From the NCBI RefSeq assembly GCF_051414055.1, contig NZ_JBLKNX010000009.1, forward strand, positions 131,316 to 195,315: a stretch of 64,000 nucleotides of DNA, written 5' to 3'. This document shows, piece after piece, positions 1 through 7,774 of this stretch; the first letter of the stretch is position 1; each line of letters begins with the position of its first letter. Source of the stretch: Halosimplex halobium (GTDB taxonomy: Archaea > Halobacteriota > Halobacteria > Halobacteriales > Haloarculaceae). Below the pieces are notes generated by a model. The model searched no databases. It saw only the letters and a list, made by a program, of their open reading frames with translations, and had not been told where the DNA came from. Both the position numbers and the translations under genes were made by a program.

Positions 1-725
1 TGCTCGGGGTCGGTCGGCTCCATCGCGAGTTCGAGCTCGCGGGCGATGTATCTGTACGCGCGCGCGAACTCCTTGCGGTCGACGCGACTGACGGTCGCCA
101 GCTCGTCGAGCGTGCGCGGGACGCCCGCCTGGCGGGCGCCGGCGTACAGCGACCCGGTGGCCATCGCCTCGATGGACCGGCCGGGGATGAGCTCCTCGTC
201 GAGCGCCCGCCGGTAGATGACGCTCGCCGTCTCGCGGGCGTCCTTCGGGATGCCCAGCGCGCTCGCCATGCGGTCGATCTCGCCGAGCGCCTGTTTGAGA
301 TTGCGGTCCTGGGCGCTCTGGGAGCGGAACCGCTCGTCCCAGGTGCGCAGCCGGGACATCTGCTCGCGCTTCTTCGCCGAGAGGGTCTGGCCGTGGGCGT
401 CCTTGTTCTGCCAGTCGATGACCGACGACAGCCCCTTGTCGTGGAGCATCTCCGTCGTCGGCGAGCCGACGCGGCTCTTCTCGGCCTTGTCGCGGGCGTC
501 GAACGACCGCCACTCGGGGCCGCGGTCGACGACGTCCTCCTCCAGCACGACGCCGCACTCCTGGCAGACCGTCTCTCCCCGTTTCTCGTCGGTGACCCCC
601 GACGCGCCGCACTCCGGGCACTCGTCGCGCTCGCGCTCCGACTCGGTCTCCGGGTCGGTCTCCTCGTCCGTGCGTTCGATGGGCTGGACGTGACGGCCCG
701 TGACTCGCTGGTTCGTGCTTGTCAT
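1..725 (-). CDS. tfb: Transcription initiation factor IIB (TFB), 3' end beyond the window
   Basis: General transcription factor that binds the TBP-TATA complex and recruits RNA polymerase. Reading leftward from ATG at 725, about 241 residues are visible. The N-terminal zinc ribbon has CPEC at residues 36-39 and CQEC at 54-57. It is followed by the B-reader/linker region (WRSFDARDKAEKSRVG) and the first cyclin fold, including GRSIEAMATGSLYAGAR and TLDELATVSRVDRKEFARAYRY. The second cyclin fold runs off the left edge. A long acidic linker precedes the zinc ribbon. The gene is divergent from rpl11 and has its own upstream region of about 70 bp to a TATA-like box. A second, clearly different TFB lies at 54436-55428, in keeping with haloarchaea carrying several TFB paralogues. 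The family call is secure; which TFB paralogue it is cannot be told. Confidence 0.95.
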   Translation of the reverse strand, partial: MTSTNQRVTGRHVQPIERTDEETDPETESERERDECPECGASGVTDEKRGETVCQECGVVLEEDVVDRGPEWRSFDARDKAEKSRVGSPTTEMLHDKGLSSVIDWQNKDAHGQTLSAKKREQMSRLRTWDERFRSQSAQDRNLKQALGEIDRMASALGIPKDARETASVIYRRALDEELIPGRSIEAMATGSLYAGARQAGVPRTLDELATVSRVDRKEFARAYRYIARELELAMEPTDPE

Positions 726-793
726 TGTGTTTCCGGACCGACGGTGTGTCGCCGCCGACCCGTGGTTCGCATCCGATCCTTCGTGCTACTAAC

Positions 794-833
794 GTAAATA
801 GTTACTGCTGCGTTGTTACTGTAGTAGTTACAG
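794..833 (-). promoter_or_regulatory. Probable tfb promoter with threefold GTTACTG repeat
   Basis: On the minus strand a TATA-like CTATTTACG lies about 70 bp before the TFB start, which would leave a leader of about 50 nt. Immediately upstream of it the plus strand reads GTTACTG at 801-807 and 815-821 and GTTACAG at 827-833. The regular spacing (14 and 12 bp) of near-identical 7-mers just upstream of the BRE/TATA looks like a regulator-binding array, but no regulator is identified. Confidence 0.4.
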
Positions 834-995
834 AATGGAGCGGGTTGCTCTCCGGTGATCTCGGGCGACCGCCGGGAGCGGAGTCGGGTCCGGATCCGGA
901 GGGGTGCGTGACACTGGACTGACGTTGTGGGGGCGTGGGCTTGGGTACCGTACCCAACATGTGTCGGTCCCGCACGCGTCGTCCGGGAAAAGCAA

Positions 996-1004
996 TTCTT
1001 AAAC
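996..1004 (+). promoter_or_regulatory. TATA box of rpl11
   Basis: TTCTTAAAC is centred about 28 bp before the rpl11 ATG. This is the distance expected when transcription starts at or within two bases of the start codon, so the rpl11 mRNA is probably leaderless. No Shine-Dalgarno sequence precedes this ATG, which agrees. Confidence 0.6.
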
Positions 1005-1027
1005 CCGCCCCGCCGGTTTCGTCGTGT

Positions 1028-1516
1028 ATGGCTGGAACTATCGAAGTGCTCGTCCCGGGCGGGCAGGCCGACCCTGGCCCGCCGCTGGGGCCGGAGCTGG
1101 GCCCGACGCCCGTCGACGTGCAGGCAGTCGTCCAGGAGATCAACGACCAGACCGCGGCCTTCGACGGCACCGAGGTCCCCGTCACCGTCGAGTACGACGA
1201 CGACGGGAGCTTCGAGATCGAGGTCGGCGTCCCGCCGACGGCCGAGCTCATCAAGGACGAGGCCGGCTTCGAGACGGGCAGCGGCGAACCCCAGGAGACG
1301 TTCGTCGCCGACCTCTCGGTCGACCAGATCAAGCAGATCGCCGAGCAGAAACACCCCGACCTGCTCGCCTACGACCTGAAGAACGCCGCGAAGGAGGTCG
1401 TCGGCACCTGCACCTCGCTGGGCGTCACCATCGAGGGCAACGACCCCCGCGAGTTCAAGGAGCGCATCGACGAGGGCGAGTACGACGACGTATTTGCCGA
1501 GGAAGCGACGGCGTAA
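1028..1516 (+). CDS. rpl11: Ribosomal protein uL11 (L11)
   Basis: A 162-residue protein of the large-subunit GTPase-associated centre, binding 23S rRNA together with the L10-L12 stalk. The N-terminus has the conserved L11 segment rich in Gly/Pro (PGGQADPGPPLGPELGP), and the C-terminal rRNA-binding domain carries KNAAKEVVGTCTSLGVTIEG. The start at MAGTIEVLV is preferred over an in-frame upstream start at 935, because it matches the family start and lies one TATA distance downstream of the promoter. It is followed after 300 bp by rpl1-rpl10-rpl12. In studied haloarchaea L11 is a separate transcript from L1-L10-L12, and the hairpin at its stop codon and the new promoter at 1724 fit that here. 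Confidence 0.97.
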   Translation: MAGTIEVLVPGGQADPGPPLGPELGPTPVDVQAVVQEINDQTAAFDGTEVPVTVEYDDDGSFEIEVGVPPTAELIKDEAGFETGSGEPQETFVADLSVDQIKQIAEQKHPDLLAYDLKNAAKEVVGTCTSLGVTIEGNDPREFKERIDEGEYDDVFAEEATA

Positions 1517-1587
1517 GCCGTCGCAACGAGGCGAAGGCTCGTCAGAGCGTCTCTGACGGTGTGTTTGCGGACGAAGCGGCTGCGTAG
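1505..1587 (+). terminator. Hairpins at and after the rpl11 stop codon
   Basis: GCGACGGC (1505-1512) and GCCGTCGC (1517-1524) form a perfect 8-bp stem whose 4-nt loop contains the TAA stop of rpl11. A second stem follows at 1541-1557 (GTCAGAG, loop CGT, CTCTGAC), which belongs to a hairpin family also seen at 8919, 9076, 9197 and 15974. The segment 1561-1587 resembles the last nine codons of rpl11 (1490-1516) and again ends in a stop codon. There is no T-tract, so the call as a terminator is tentative. Confidence 0.4.
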
Positions 1588-1723
1588 GCGGCTTCGTGAC
1601 CGCGCTTCGGTTTCTCCCACGACTCTCCACTCGCTGACCGCGTCGACGACTGCGAGGAGTCCCGCGTCTCGGCTCGTCGACCGCCGAGTGCCAAGGCGTG
1701 ACGCTACGGAGCGGGTTCGACGA

Positions 1724-1816
1724 CTTTAAGTGTCGCATCGGCGTTCGCCGAGATGAGACAGGCTTCGCCTGTTTCACTGACCCGTAGGAGCCGCTGGCGC
1801 ACTACGGAGGTGAACA
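1724..1816 (+). promoter_or_regulatory. Promoter and structured leader of rpl1-rpl10-rpl12
   Basis: CTTTAAG at 1724-1730 is a TATA box predicting a start near 1753 and a leader of about 64 nt. The leader opens with a 9-bp hairpin (1755-1763 paired with 1767-1775, loop TTC; one G-T pair) and ends in a strong Shine-Dalgarno GGAGGTGA at 1806-1813. In Halobacterium and methanogens, L1 represses its own operon by binding an mRNA site that mimics its 23S rRNA site, within the leader or the first codons. The hairpin here is the natural candidate for that site; the mimicry itself was not tested. Confidence 0.55.
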
Positions 1817-2455
1817 ATGGCAGATCAGGAAATAGAGAACGCAGTTTCTCGCGCACTCGAGGACGCCCCGCCCCGGAACTTCCGGGAGACGGTCGACCTC
1901 GCGATCAACTTGCGCGACATCGACCTAGACGACCCGTCGAACCGCGTCGACCAGGACGTGGTCCTCCCGTCCGGCACCGGACAGGAGACCCAGATCGTCG
2001 TGTTCGCGGAGGGCGAGACAGCCCTGCGCGCCGAGGACGTCGCCGAAGAGGTCCTCGACAGCGACGATCTCGCCGACCTGGGCGACAACGACAACGAGGC
2101 CAAGGACCTGGCCGACGAGACCGACTTCTTCCTCGCGGAGGAGTCGCTGATGCAGGACATCGGCCGCTACCTGGGGACCGTGCTCGGTCCGCGGGGGAAG
2201 ATGCCCGACCCCATCGCGCCGGACGACGACGTGGTGGAGATGGTCGAGCGGCTGAAAAACTCCGTCACCATCCGGAGCGGCGACCGGCGCACCTTCCACA
2301 CCCGCGTCGGCGCGGAGGACATGGACGCCGAGGACATCGGCGACAACATCGACGTCATCCTCCGTCGCCTGCACGCAGACCTCGAGAAGGGTCCGCTCAA
2401 CATCGACTCCATCTACGTGAAGACGACGATGGGGCCGGCAGTGGAGGTCGCCTGA
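1817..2455 (+). CDS. rpl1: Ribosomal protein uL1 (L1)
   Basis: A 212-residue L1 protein of the mobile L1 stalk near the ribosomal E site. It contains the family hallmark GRYLGTVLGPRGKMPDPI, followed by an acidic insertion and the conserved C-terminal segment on KGPLNIDSIYVKTTMGPAV. The start ATG is placed three bases after a good Shine-Dalgarno sequence. The stop is separated by one base from the rpl10 start, so the two are translationally coupled. L1 is the expected autogenous repressor of this operon. Confidence 0.97.
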   Translation: MADQEIENAVSRALEDAPPRNFRETVDLAINLRDIDLDDPSNRVDQDVVLPSGTGQETQIVVFAEGETALRAEDVAEEVLDSDDLADLGDNDNEAKDLADETDFFLAEESLMQDIGRYLGTVLGPRGKMPDPIAPDDDVVEMVERLKNSVTIRSGDRRTFHTRVGAEDMDAEDIGDNIDVILRRLHADLEKGPLNIDSIYVKTTMGPAVEVA

Positions 2456-2456
2456 T

Positions 2457-3497
2457 ATGAGCGCCGAACGCAAGACCGAGACCATCCCGCAGTGGAAGCA
2501 GGAGGAGGTCGCCGACGTCGTCGAGATGATCGAGTCCTACGACAGCGTCGGCATCGTCGACATCACCGGCATCCCATCCCGACAGCTCCAGGAGATGCGC
2601 CGGGACCTGTACGGGACGGCCGAACTGCGCGTCTCGCGCAACACGCTCATCGAGCGCGCGCTCGAGGAGGTCGACGAGGGTCTCGAGGACCTGACCGACT
2701 ACGTGTCGGGTCAGGTCGGCCTCATCGGCACCAACGACAACCCCTTCGGGCTCTACCAGCAGCTGGAGGCCTCGAAGACGCCGGCGCCGATCAACGCCGG
2801 CGAGGTCGCCCCCAACGACATCGTCATCCCGGAGGGCGACACGGGCGTCGACCCCGGGCCGTTCGTCGGCGACCTCCAGCAGGTCGGCGCGGACGCCCGC
2901 ATCCAGGACGGGTCGATCCAGGTGCTCTCGGACTCCACAGTACTGGACGCGGGCGAGGAGGTCTCGGACGACCTCGCCAACGTCCTCAGCGAGCTCGGCA
3001 TCGAGCCCAAGGAGGTCGGGCTGGACCTGCGCGCCGTCCACGCCGACGGCGTGCTCTTCGAGCCCGAGGAGCTCGAACTGGACGTCGAGGAGTACCGGGC
3101 CGACATCGAGGCGGCGGCCGCCCGCGGTCGCAACCTCGCCGTCAACGCCAGCTACCCGACGACCCAGACCGCCCCGACCCTGCTCCAGAAGGCTCGCGGC
3201 GACGCCAAGAGCCTCGCCCTGCAGGGCGCCATCGAGAGCCCCGGGGTCATGGACGACCTCGTCTCGAAGGCCGACGGGCAGGTCCGGGCGCTCGCGGCGC
3301 AGGTCGACGACCCCGAGGCTCTCCCGGAGGAGCTCCAGGACGTCGACCAGCCCGCGGCTGACGCACAGGCAGACGACCAGACCGAAACCGACGACGACGC
3401 CGACGAGTCCGACGACGAGGAAGCCGAGGCCGAGGAGGCCGACGACGATGACGACGACGACGAGGACGTCGGCGACGCCATGGGAGCCATGTTTTAA
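2457..3497 (+). CDS. rpl10: Ribosomal protein uL10 / P0
   Basis: A 346-residue archaeal P0-type L10 that anchors L12 dimers and links the stalk to 23S rRNA. The N-terminal rRNA-binding domain contains SVGIVDITGIPSRQLQEMRRDL; an archaeal insertion domain and the helical L12-binding spine follow. From about residue 300 the chain is almost only Asp/Glu with Ala, ending in GDAMGAMF, the conserved tip shared by archaeal stalk proteins that contacts translation factors. It lies between rpl1 and rpl12 with gaps of 1 and 2 bp. Confidence 0.97.
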   Translation: MSAERKTETIPQWKQEEVADVVEMIESYDSVGIVDITGIPSRQLQEMRRDLYGTAELRVSRNTLIERALEEVDEGLEDLTDYVSGQVGLIGTNDNPFGLYQQLEASKTPAPINAGEVAPNDIVIPEGDTGVDPGPFVGDLQQVGADARIQDGSIQVLSDSTVLDAGEEVSDDLANVLSELGIEPKEVGLDLRAVHADGVLFEPEELELDVEEYRADIEAAAARGRNLAVNASYPTTQTAPTLLQKARGDAKSLALQGAIESPGVMDDLVSKADGQVRALAAQVDDPEALPEELQDVDQPAADAQADDQTETDDDADESDDEEAEAEEADDDDDDDEDVGDAMGAMF

Positions 3498-3499
3498 CA

Positions 3500-3850
3500 A
3501 TGGAATACGTTTACGCAGCACTCATCCTGAACGAGACCGGCGAAGAGATCAACGAAGCAAACCTGACCGACGTACTCGAGGCCGCGGGCGTCGACGTGGA
3601 GGAGTCCCGCGTCAAGGCGCTCGTCGCGGCGCTCGAAGACGTCGACATCGACGACGCCGTCGAGCAGGCCGCCGCAGTCCCCGCCGCGACCGGTGGGACC
3701 GCGGGCGGCGCCGGCGGCGACGACGAGTCCGCCGACGAGGGCGGCGACGACGACGACGACGACGAGGAAGCCGACGCCGACGAGGGCGGCGACGACGACG
3801 ACGAGGACGAGGAGGCCAGCGGCGAGGGCCTCGGCGAGCTGTTCGGCTGA
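3500..3850 (+). CDS. rpl12: Ribosomal protein P1/L12 (stalk protein)
   Basis: A 116-residue archaeal L12 (P1 family). The N-terminal dimerisation and L10-binding domain MEYVYAALILNETGEEINE and the Ala-rich hinge are typical. An Asp/Glu/Gly tail covers roughly residues 72-105 and ends EGLGELFG, the factor-binding tip. It is the last gene of the rpl1 operon; the next gene is convergent. Confidence 0.97.
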   Translation: MEYVYAALILNETGEEINEANLTDVLEAAGVDVEESRVKALVAALEDVDIDDAVEQAAAVPAATGGTAGGAGGDDESADEGGDDDDDDEEADADEGGDDDDEDEEASGEGLGELFG

Positions 3851-3949
3851 TCCCGGCCACACCTTCCTTCGATTTATTCGCCCGGCCAGCCGCGGCGCTC
3901 GCAGTCGTGTCGACGGAGAACGGGTTCCAGCGGGACCGACGGCGACCGC

Positions 3950-5656
3950 TCAGGGGCGGCGCCGGCCGACGACGGCGACGCCGAGACAGCCGACCGCGAG
4001 CGCCGCGTAGGCGGCCGTCCGCGCGGGGTCGGTCGCGGTGGCGCCGACGAAGTCCAGCGGCGTGACGGCCTGGAGCGGGCCGAGGTACCACGCCAGCAGG
4101 TAGACGGTGTCGAACGCGCGAGCGGTCCCGAGCCAGGCGCCGGCGGCGAGCGCGAACGCGGGTGCGGCCGCGAGTCCGGCGAGCAGGGCGGCGAACGCGG
4201 CGGCGTCGCTGGCGAGACCGACCCGGGCGGCGTAGCCGGCGACAGCGAGGAGGCCGACGGCGACGCCGCCGAGCCAGACGGCGATAGTCTGGCCCGCCGG
4301 TCGAGGTGCGGTGAACACGAGCGCCTCGGTGCGGTGGCGCCGTTCGCGGACGCCGAGGCCGGACCACACCGAGAGCGGGAGCAGCAGGGCCAGCGGGGCG
4401 ACCAGCCCCCGGGCAGTGTCGAGCGGCGCGACGACCTGGGCGACGAGCGCGACGACGAGGGCGAGGTACCACAGCTTGCGGTGCCCCCGGAGGGCGAGGC
4501 GGAGTTCCGCGAGGGTGACGCGCGGGTCGAGGAGCCGGGGCGTCGCCGGGTCGACCCGGTCGAGTCGGTCGAGCGCCGTCCCTGCGGAGTCGTCGGTGGT
4601 GGCGGAGTCGTCGGTGGTGGTGGAGCCCCCGGTAGTGGAGTCGTCGGCGCTGGCCGGCCGAGCGGCGGTATCGTCCCCGGATTCGGCGGGGGAGTCGCCT
4701 CGGGCGGAAGCGAGCGGGTTCGGGAGTCGGGCCGCCAGTCCGGCGTCGGCGCGCAGGCGGTCGAACGCGACCGTCGCGACCCCGAGGGCCAGGGCGGCCG
4801 CGACCAGGATCGGCAGTCGGGACCCGAGTTCGGCGACCCCCCAGTCCATGCCGTGGTAGGTGAACGTCGTCGCCCGCTCGGGGGGCGCGATCCGGAAGGT
4901 GAGCCGTTCGAGGCCGGATACGTCGGCGGGGAGGTCCGCCAGCATGCTGTCGCGGACGACGACGATCCCCAGGAAGTCGAAGACCGGCACCGGCAGGAGG
5001 GAGGCGACGGACATCGCCGTCATCACGCCGAAGACGTAGACCGCCGTGCCGAGCGTCCGGGCGAGCGGCGCGACCGCCTCGAAACAGACGGCGACAGCGG
5101 CGACGAGCGCCATCGTCGGCAGGGTGATCAGCGCGAACGGGGCGACCAGATCCCAGAGGGCGAGGGGGCCGACACCGTGGAGGAGGAATCCGGCGACGGT
5201 CGCGAGCGCGAGGGCAGCGGTGACGGCAGCGAGGACGGCGAAATAGCCGAGCCAGCGGCCGAGGAGGTAGGTCGCATCGCCGACCGGCGAGGTGGTGACC
5301 AGCGGGGCGATCCCCTCGGCGCGGTCGCGCGTGATCGGGCCGCGGACCAGCGCGAAGCCGCCGAAGACCAGCAGCGTCGTCGCGACGACGGCCGCGAAAG
5401 CGCCGAACCACGCGGCGGTCGGCCGGCCGGTGTAGCCGCCGCCGACGAACAGCCGCACGTCGCCGGCCGTGAGGATCTGTGCGAGGTACGCGACGAGCAG
5501 CGCCACGGCGAGATACTTCGGCGAGCGCGACCGCTGGCGGAGGTCCGACCGGGCGATCGCGAGGACGGTGTCGAGCCGGGAGCCGTCGGTCGGGACCCGC
5601 GCGTCCGCGCCGACGGCGGGGCGACTCGACCCCGACTCGGCGCTACGCTCGCTCAC
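3950..5656 (-). CDS. ABC-2 type multidrug/export permease
   Basis: A 568-residue polytopic membrane protein with roughly twelve hydrophobic segments in two halves, separated by a hydrophilic Ser/Thr/Asp linker at about residues 325-385 (STTGGSTTTDDSATTDDS). The initial helix-loop RSDLRQRSRSPKYLAVALLVAYL is typical of ABC-2 permeases. Translation starts at GTG 5656, whose last two bases overlap the TGA of the upstream ATPase gene, so the two form a coupled exporter operon. The transported substrate cannot be inferred. It is convergent with rpl12. Confidence 0.8.
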   Translation of the reverse strand: MSERSAESGSSRPAVGADARVPTDGSRLDTVLAIARSDLRQRSRSPKYLAVALLVAYLAQILTAGDVRLFVGGGYTGRPTAAWFGAFAAVVATTLLVFGGFALVRGPITRDRAEGIAPLVTTSPVGDATYLLGRWLGYFAVLAAVTAALALATVAGFLLHGVGPLALWDLVAPFALITLPTMALVAAVAVCFEAVAPLARTLGTAVYVFGVMTAMSVASLLPVPVFDFLGIVVVRDSMLADLPADVSGLERLTFRIAPPERATTFTYHGMDWGVAELGSRLPILVAAALALGVATVAFDRLRADAGLAARLPNPLASARGDSPAESGDDTAARPASADDSTTGGSTTTDDSATTDDSAGTALDRLDRVDPATPRLLDPRVTLAELRLALRGHRKLWYLALVVALVAQVVAPLDTARGLVAPLALLLPLSVWSGLGVRERRHRTEALVFTAPRPAGQTIAVWLGGVAVGLLAVAGYAARVGLASDAAAFAALLAGLAAAPAFALAAGAWLGTARAFDTVYLLAWYLGPLQAVTPLDFVGATATDPARTAAYAALAVGCLGVAVVGRRRP

Positions 5657-6771
5657 GGTCGCTCACCCCCGCCCGAGTCGTTCCCCTCCAGCAGCGCGAG
5701 GTAGGCGTCTTCGAGCGTCGGGTCGACGGGCGCGGCATCGTCGGTCGGCGGGTCGTCGGCGACGGCGCGGACGTGTCGGCCGTCACTGCGGCGGGCCGTG
5801 TTGGTGACGAGGTGGTCCGGAGCCAGGGGCGCGTCGTCGCCGACCACGCACTCCCAGACTCGGCCCTCGACGGTCCCGATCAGCGTCTCTGGGTCGGTGT
5901 GGGTCCGGAGACGGCCGTCGACGAGGACGGCCACCTCGCTCGCGGTCGCCTCCACGTCGGAGACGATGTGCGTCGAGAGGACGACTACGCGGTCGCGCGC
6001 GAGTTCGGCGAGGACAGCCCGGCAGCGCGCCCGCTCGGTCGGGTCGAGGCCGACCGTGGGCTCGTCGACGACGAGCACGTCCGGGTCCGAGAGGAGGGCC
6101 TGGGCGATGCCCACCCGTTGGACCATCCCGCCGGAGAAGGTGTCGAGCCGACGGTCGGCGGCGTCGGCGAGGTTCACCACCGCCAGCAGGTCCGCCGCGC
6201 GCTCGCGGGCGGTCGCGCGGTCGAGCCCCCGGAGCGCCCCGAGGTACTCGAGGAACTCTCTGGCGGTCAGGTCGGGGTAGACGCCGAACTCCTGGGGGAG
6301 ATAGCCCAGGCGCGAGCGGACAGCAGTCGGGTCCTCGCTCACGTCGACCCCGTCGACGGTAACCGTGCCCTCGGTGGGTGCCGTGAACGTCGTCAGGATC
6401 CCCAGCAGCGTCGACTTGCCTGCGCCGTTGGGCCCGAGCAGGCCCACGACCCCGGAGTCGAGGTCGAGGGTCACGTCCCGGAGCGCCCACTCGTCGCCGT
6501 AGCGCTTGCCGACGCCGTCGATTCGGACGCGGGGACCGTCGCCCGATCCGGACGGTCGGTCGGCGTCGGCGGTCGATCGGTTCGCACGGCCCAGGTCGCT
6601 CCGGAAGATGGCGTCGCCGGCCCGTCGTTCGGTCGAGCGGTCGCCGCTCGCCGATCCGCCGGTCGCCGGTCCGTCGGCGGTCGACCGGTCGGTCGCCGGT
6701 TCGTCGGTCGTCGACTCGTCCGTGGGTCCGTCACGCGTGGAGGGCGTCATCGCTGGTTCGAGCGACGACAC
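5653..6771 (-). CDS. ABC transporter ATP-binding protein with long disordered N-terminus
   Basis: A 372-residue ABC ATPase partnering the downstream permease. Walker A GPNGAGKST is at residues 113-121, the Q-loop is in GYLPQEFGVYPD, the signature is SGGMVQRVGIA, Walker B is VLVVDEPT, and the H-loop is LSTHIV. The ABC domain begins only near residue 79. The first 78 residues are Thr/Asp/Ser/Pro-rich and repetitive, matching GGTCGACCGGTCG-like repeats in the DNA, so the true start may be further downstream; Met8 is an alternative. The C-terminal EDAYLALLEG segment is common in bacterial and archaeal export ATPases of this kind. Confidence 0.88.
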   Translation of the reverse strand: MSSLEPAMTPSTRDGPTDESTTDEPATDRSTADGPATGGSASGDRSTERRAGDAIFRSDLGRANRSTADADRPSGSGDGPRVRIDGVGKRYGDEWALRDVTLDLDSGVVGLLGPNGAGKSTLLGILTTFTAPTEGTVTVDGVDVSEDPTAVRSRLGYLPQEFGVYPDLTAREFLEYLGALRGLDRATARERAADLLAVVNLADAADRRLDTFSGGMVQRVGIAQALLSDPDVLVVDEPTVGLDPTERARCRAVLAELARDRVVVLSTHIVSDVEATASEVAVLVDGRLRTHTDPETLIGTVEGRVWECVVGDDAPLAPDHLVTNTARRSDGRHVRAVADDPPTDDAAPVDPTLEDAYLALLEGNDSGGGERP

Positions 6772-6967
6772 CCACGCAAAAGGGCCCCGGTCCAGGGGTG
6801 CCCGGCGGGAAACTCGCCGAAACGAATAAGTATCAGTTCGTCAACTGGCGGGTTCGACCCGGGACAGTCTCGCCGGGTCCGCAGCGGCGTGCGCTCGGGC
6901 GGCGGCCAGGCGACGGTTCGGACGGTGACCGAACCACTAAACCCGTGGGGCGCGACTCGGCGAACGG

Positions 6968-7765
6968 ATGGCGTTCCGGCGATTTCTCAGGGGGACGGTC
7001 CCCTGGCCGACGCTCGAGGGGGCGGTCCGAGAGGTGATGGACCGCTACGACCTGGAGGCGGCCAGAGTCGTCTTCCTCGACGCGGACAACTGGCTGTCGA
7101 CCCCCTGCGTCGTCAACGACGAGCTGTTCGTCAAGGTCGTCACCGAGCAGAACTCGCTGGTCCACGCGCTGCTGACGGCGGGACGCAACCTCGGGGCCTT
7201 CTCCTCGGGGACGGAGGGCTTCTTCGAGCGGTTCGACGCGCCCATCGAGATGGCCGAGCACGAGCTGGAGGCCAACGAGCGGATGCGCGAGATCGGAGTC
7301 AGCGCGCCCGAGCCGAAGGAGGCCTTCGAGTACGACGACGTGGCCGTCATGGTCCTCGAGTACCTCCCCGACTTCCGGTCGCTGGACGAGCTGCCGCCCG
7401 ACGAGGTACGGGGCCACGCCGTCGAGCTGTTCGAGGCGCTGGAGCGGATGCACGACAACAACCTCGCCCACGGCGACCTCCAGCGGGAGAACGTCCTCGT
7501 CTCCGGGGGCGAACTCTACTTCATCGACGCGACGAAGGTCCGCGAGGGCGCGATCGAGGACGCCCGCGCCTACGACACCGCTTGCGCGCTGGGCGCGCTG
7601 GAGCCGCTGGTCGGCGCCCGCGACGCCGTCGCCGCCGCGCTCGAGGTCCACGACACCGACGAGCTCATGGCCGCCCGCGAGTTCCTCGACTTCGTCAACA
7701 TCCGCCCCGAACACGACTTCGACGGCGCCGCCGTCAAGGGCGAGATCGAGAAGCACGCCGCGTGA
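6968..7765 (+). CDS. RIO-like / Bud32-like serine-threonine protein kinase
   Basis: A 265-residue single-domain protein kinase fold. The likely ATP-anchoring lysine is K56 in ELFVKVV. The catalytic loop is HGDLQRENV (H168, D170, N175), and the metal-binding Asp is D187 in YFIDATKV, replacing the usual DFG. These short loops, without an activation segment, are typical of atypical kinases related to RIO and Bud32. The target is unknown. It is a single gene between two minus-strand genes. Confidence 0.8.
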   Translation: MAFRRFLRGTVPWPTLEGAVREVMDRYDLEAARVVFLDADNWLSTPCVVNDELFVKVVTEQNSLVHALLTAGRNLGAFSSGTEGFFERFDAPIEMAEHELEANERMREIGVSAPEPKEAFEYDDVAVMVLEYLPDFRSLDELPPDEVRGHAVELFEALERMHDNNLAHGDLQRENVLVSGGELYFIDATKVREGAIEDARAYDTACALGALEPLVGARDAVAAALEVHDTDELMAAREFLDFVNIRPEHDFDGAAVKGEIEKHAA

Positions 7766-7774
7766 GCGCGGGCG

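Noticed and set aside
935..1027. N-terminal extension of L11 from the upstream in-frame ATG
   Set aside because: The extension is basic, unlike any L11, and includes the TATA box; the start at 1028 fits family and promoter.
722..1777. A 351-codon minus-strand frame over the tfb-rpl11 region
   Set aside because: It runs through the tfb promoter and opposite rpl11, and has no domain.
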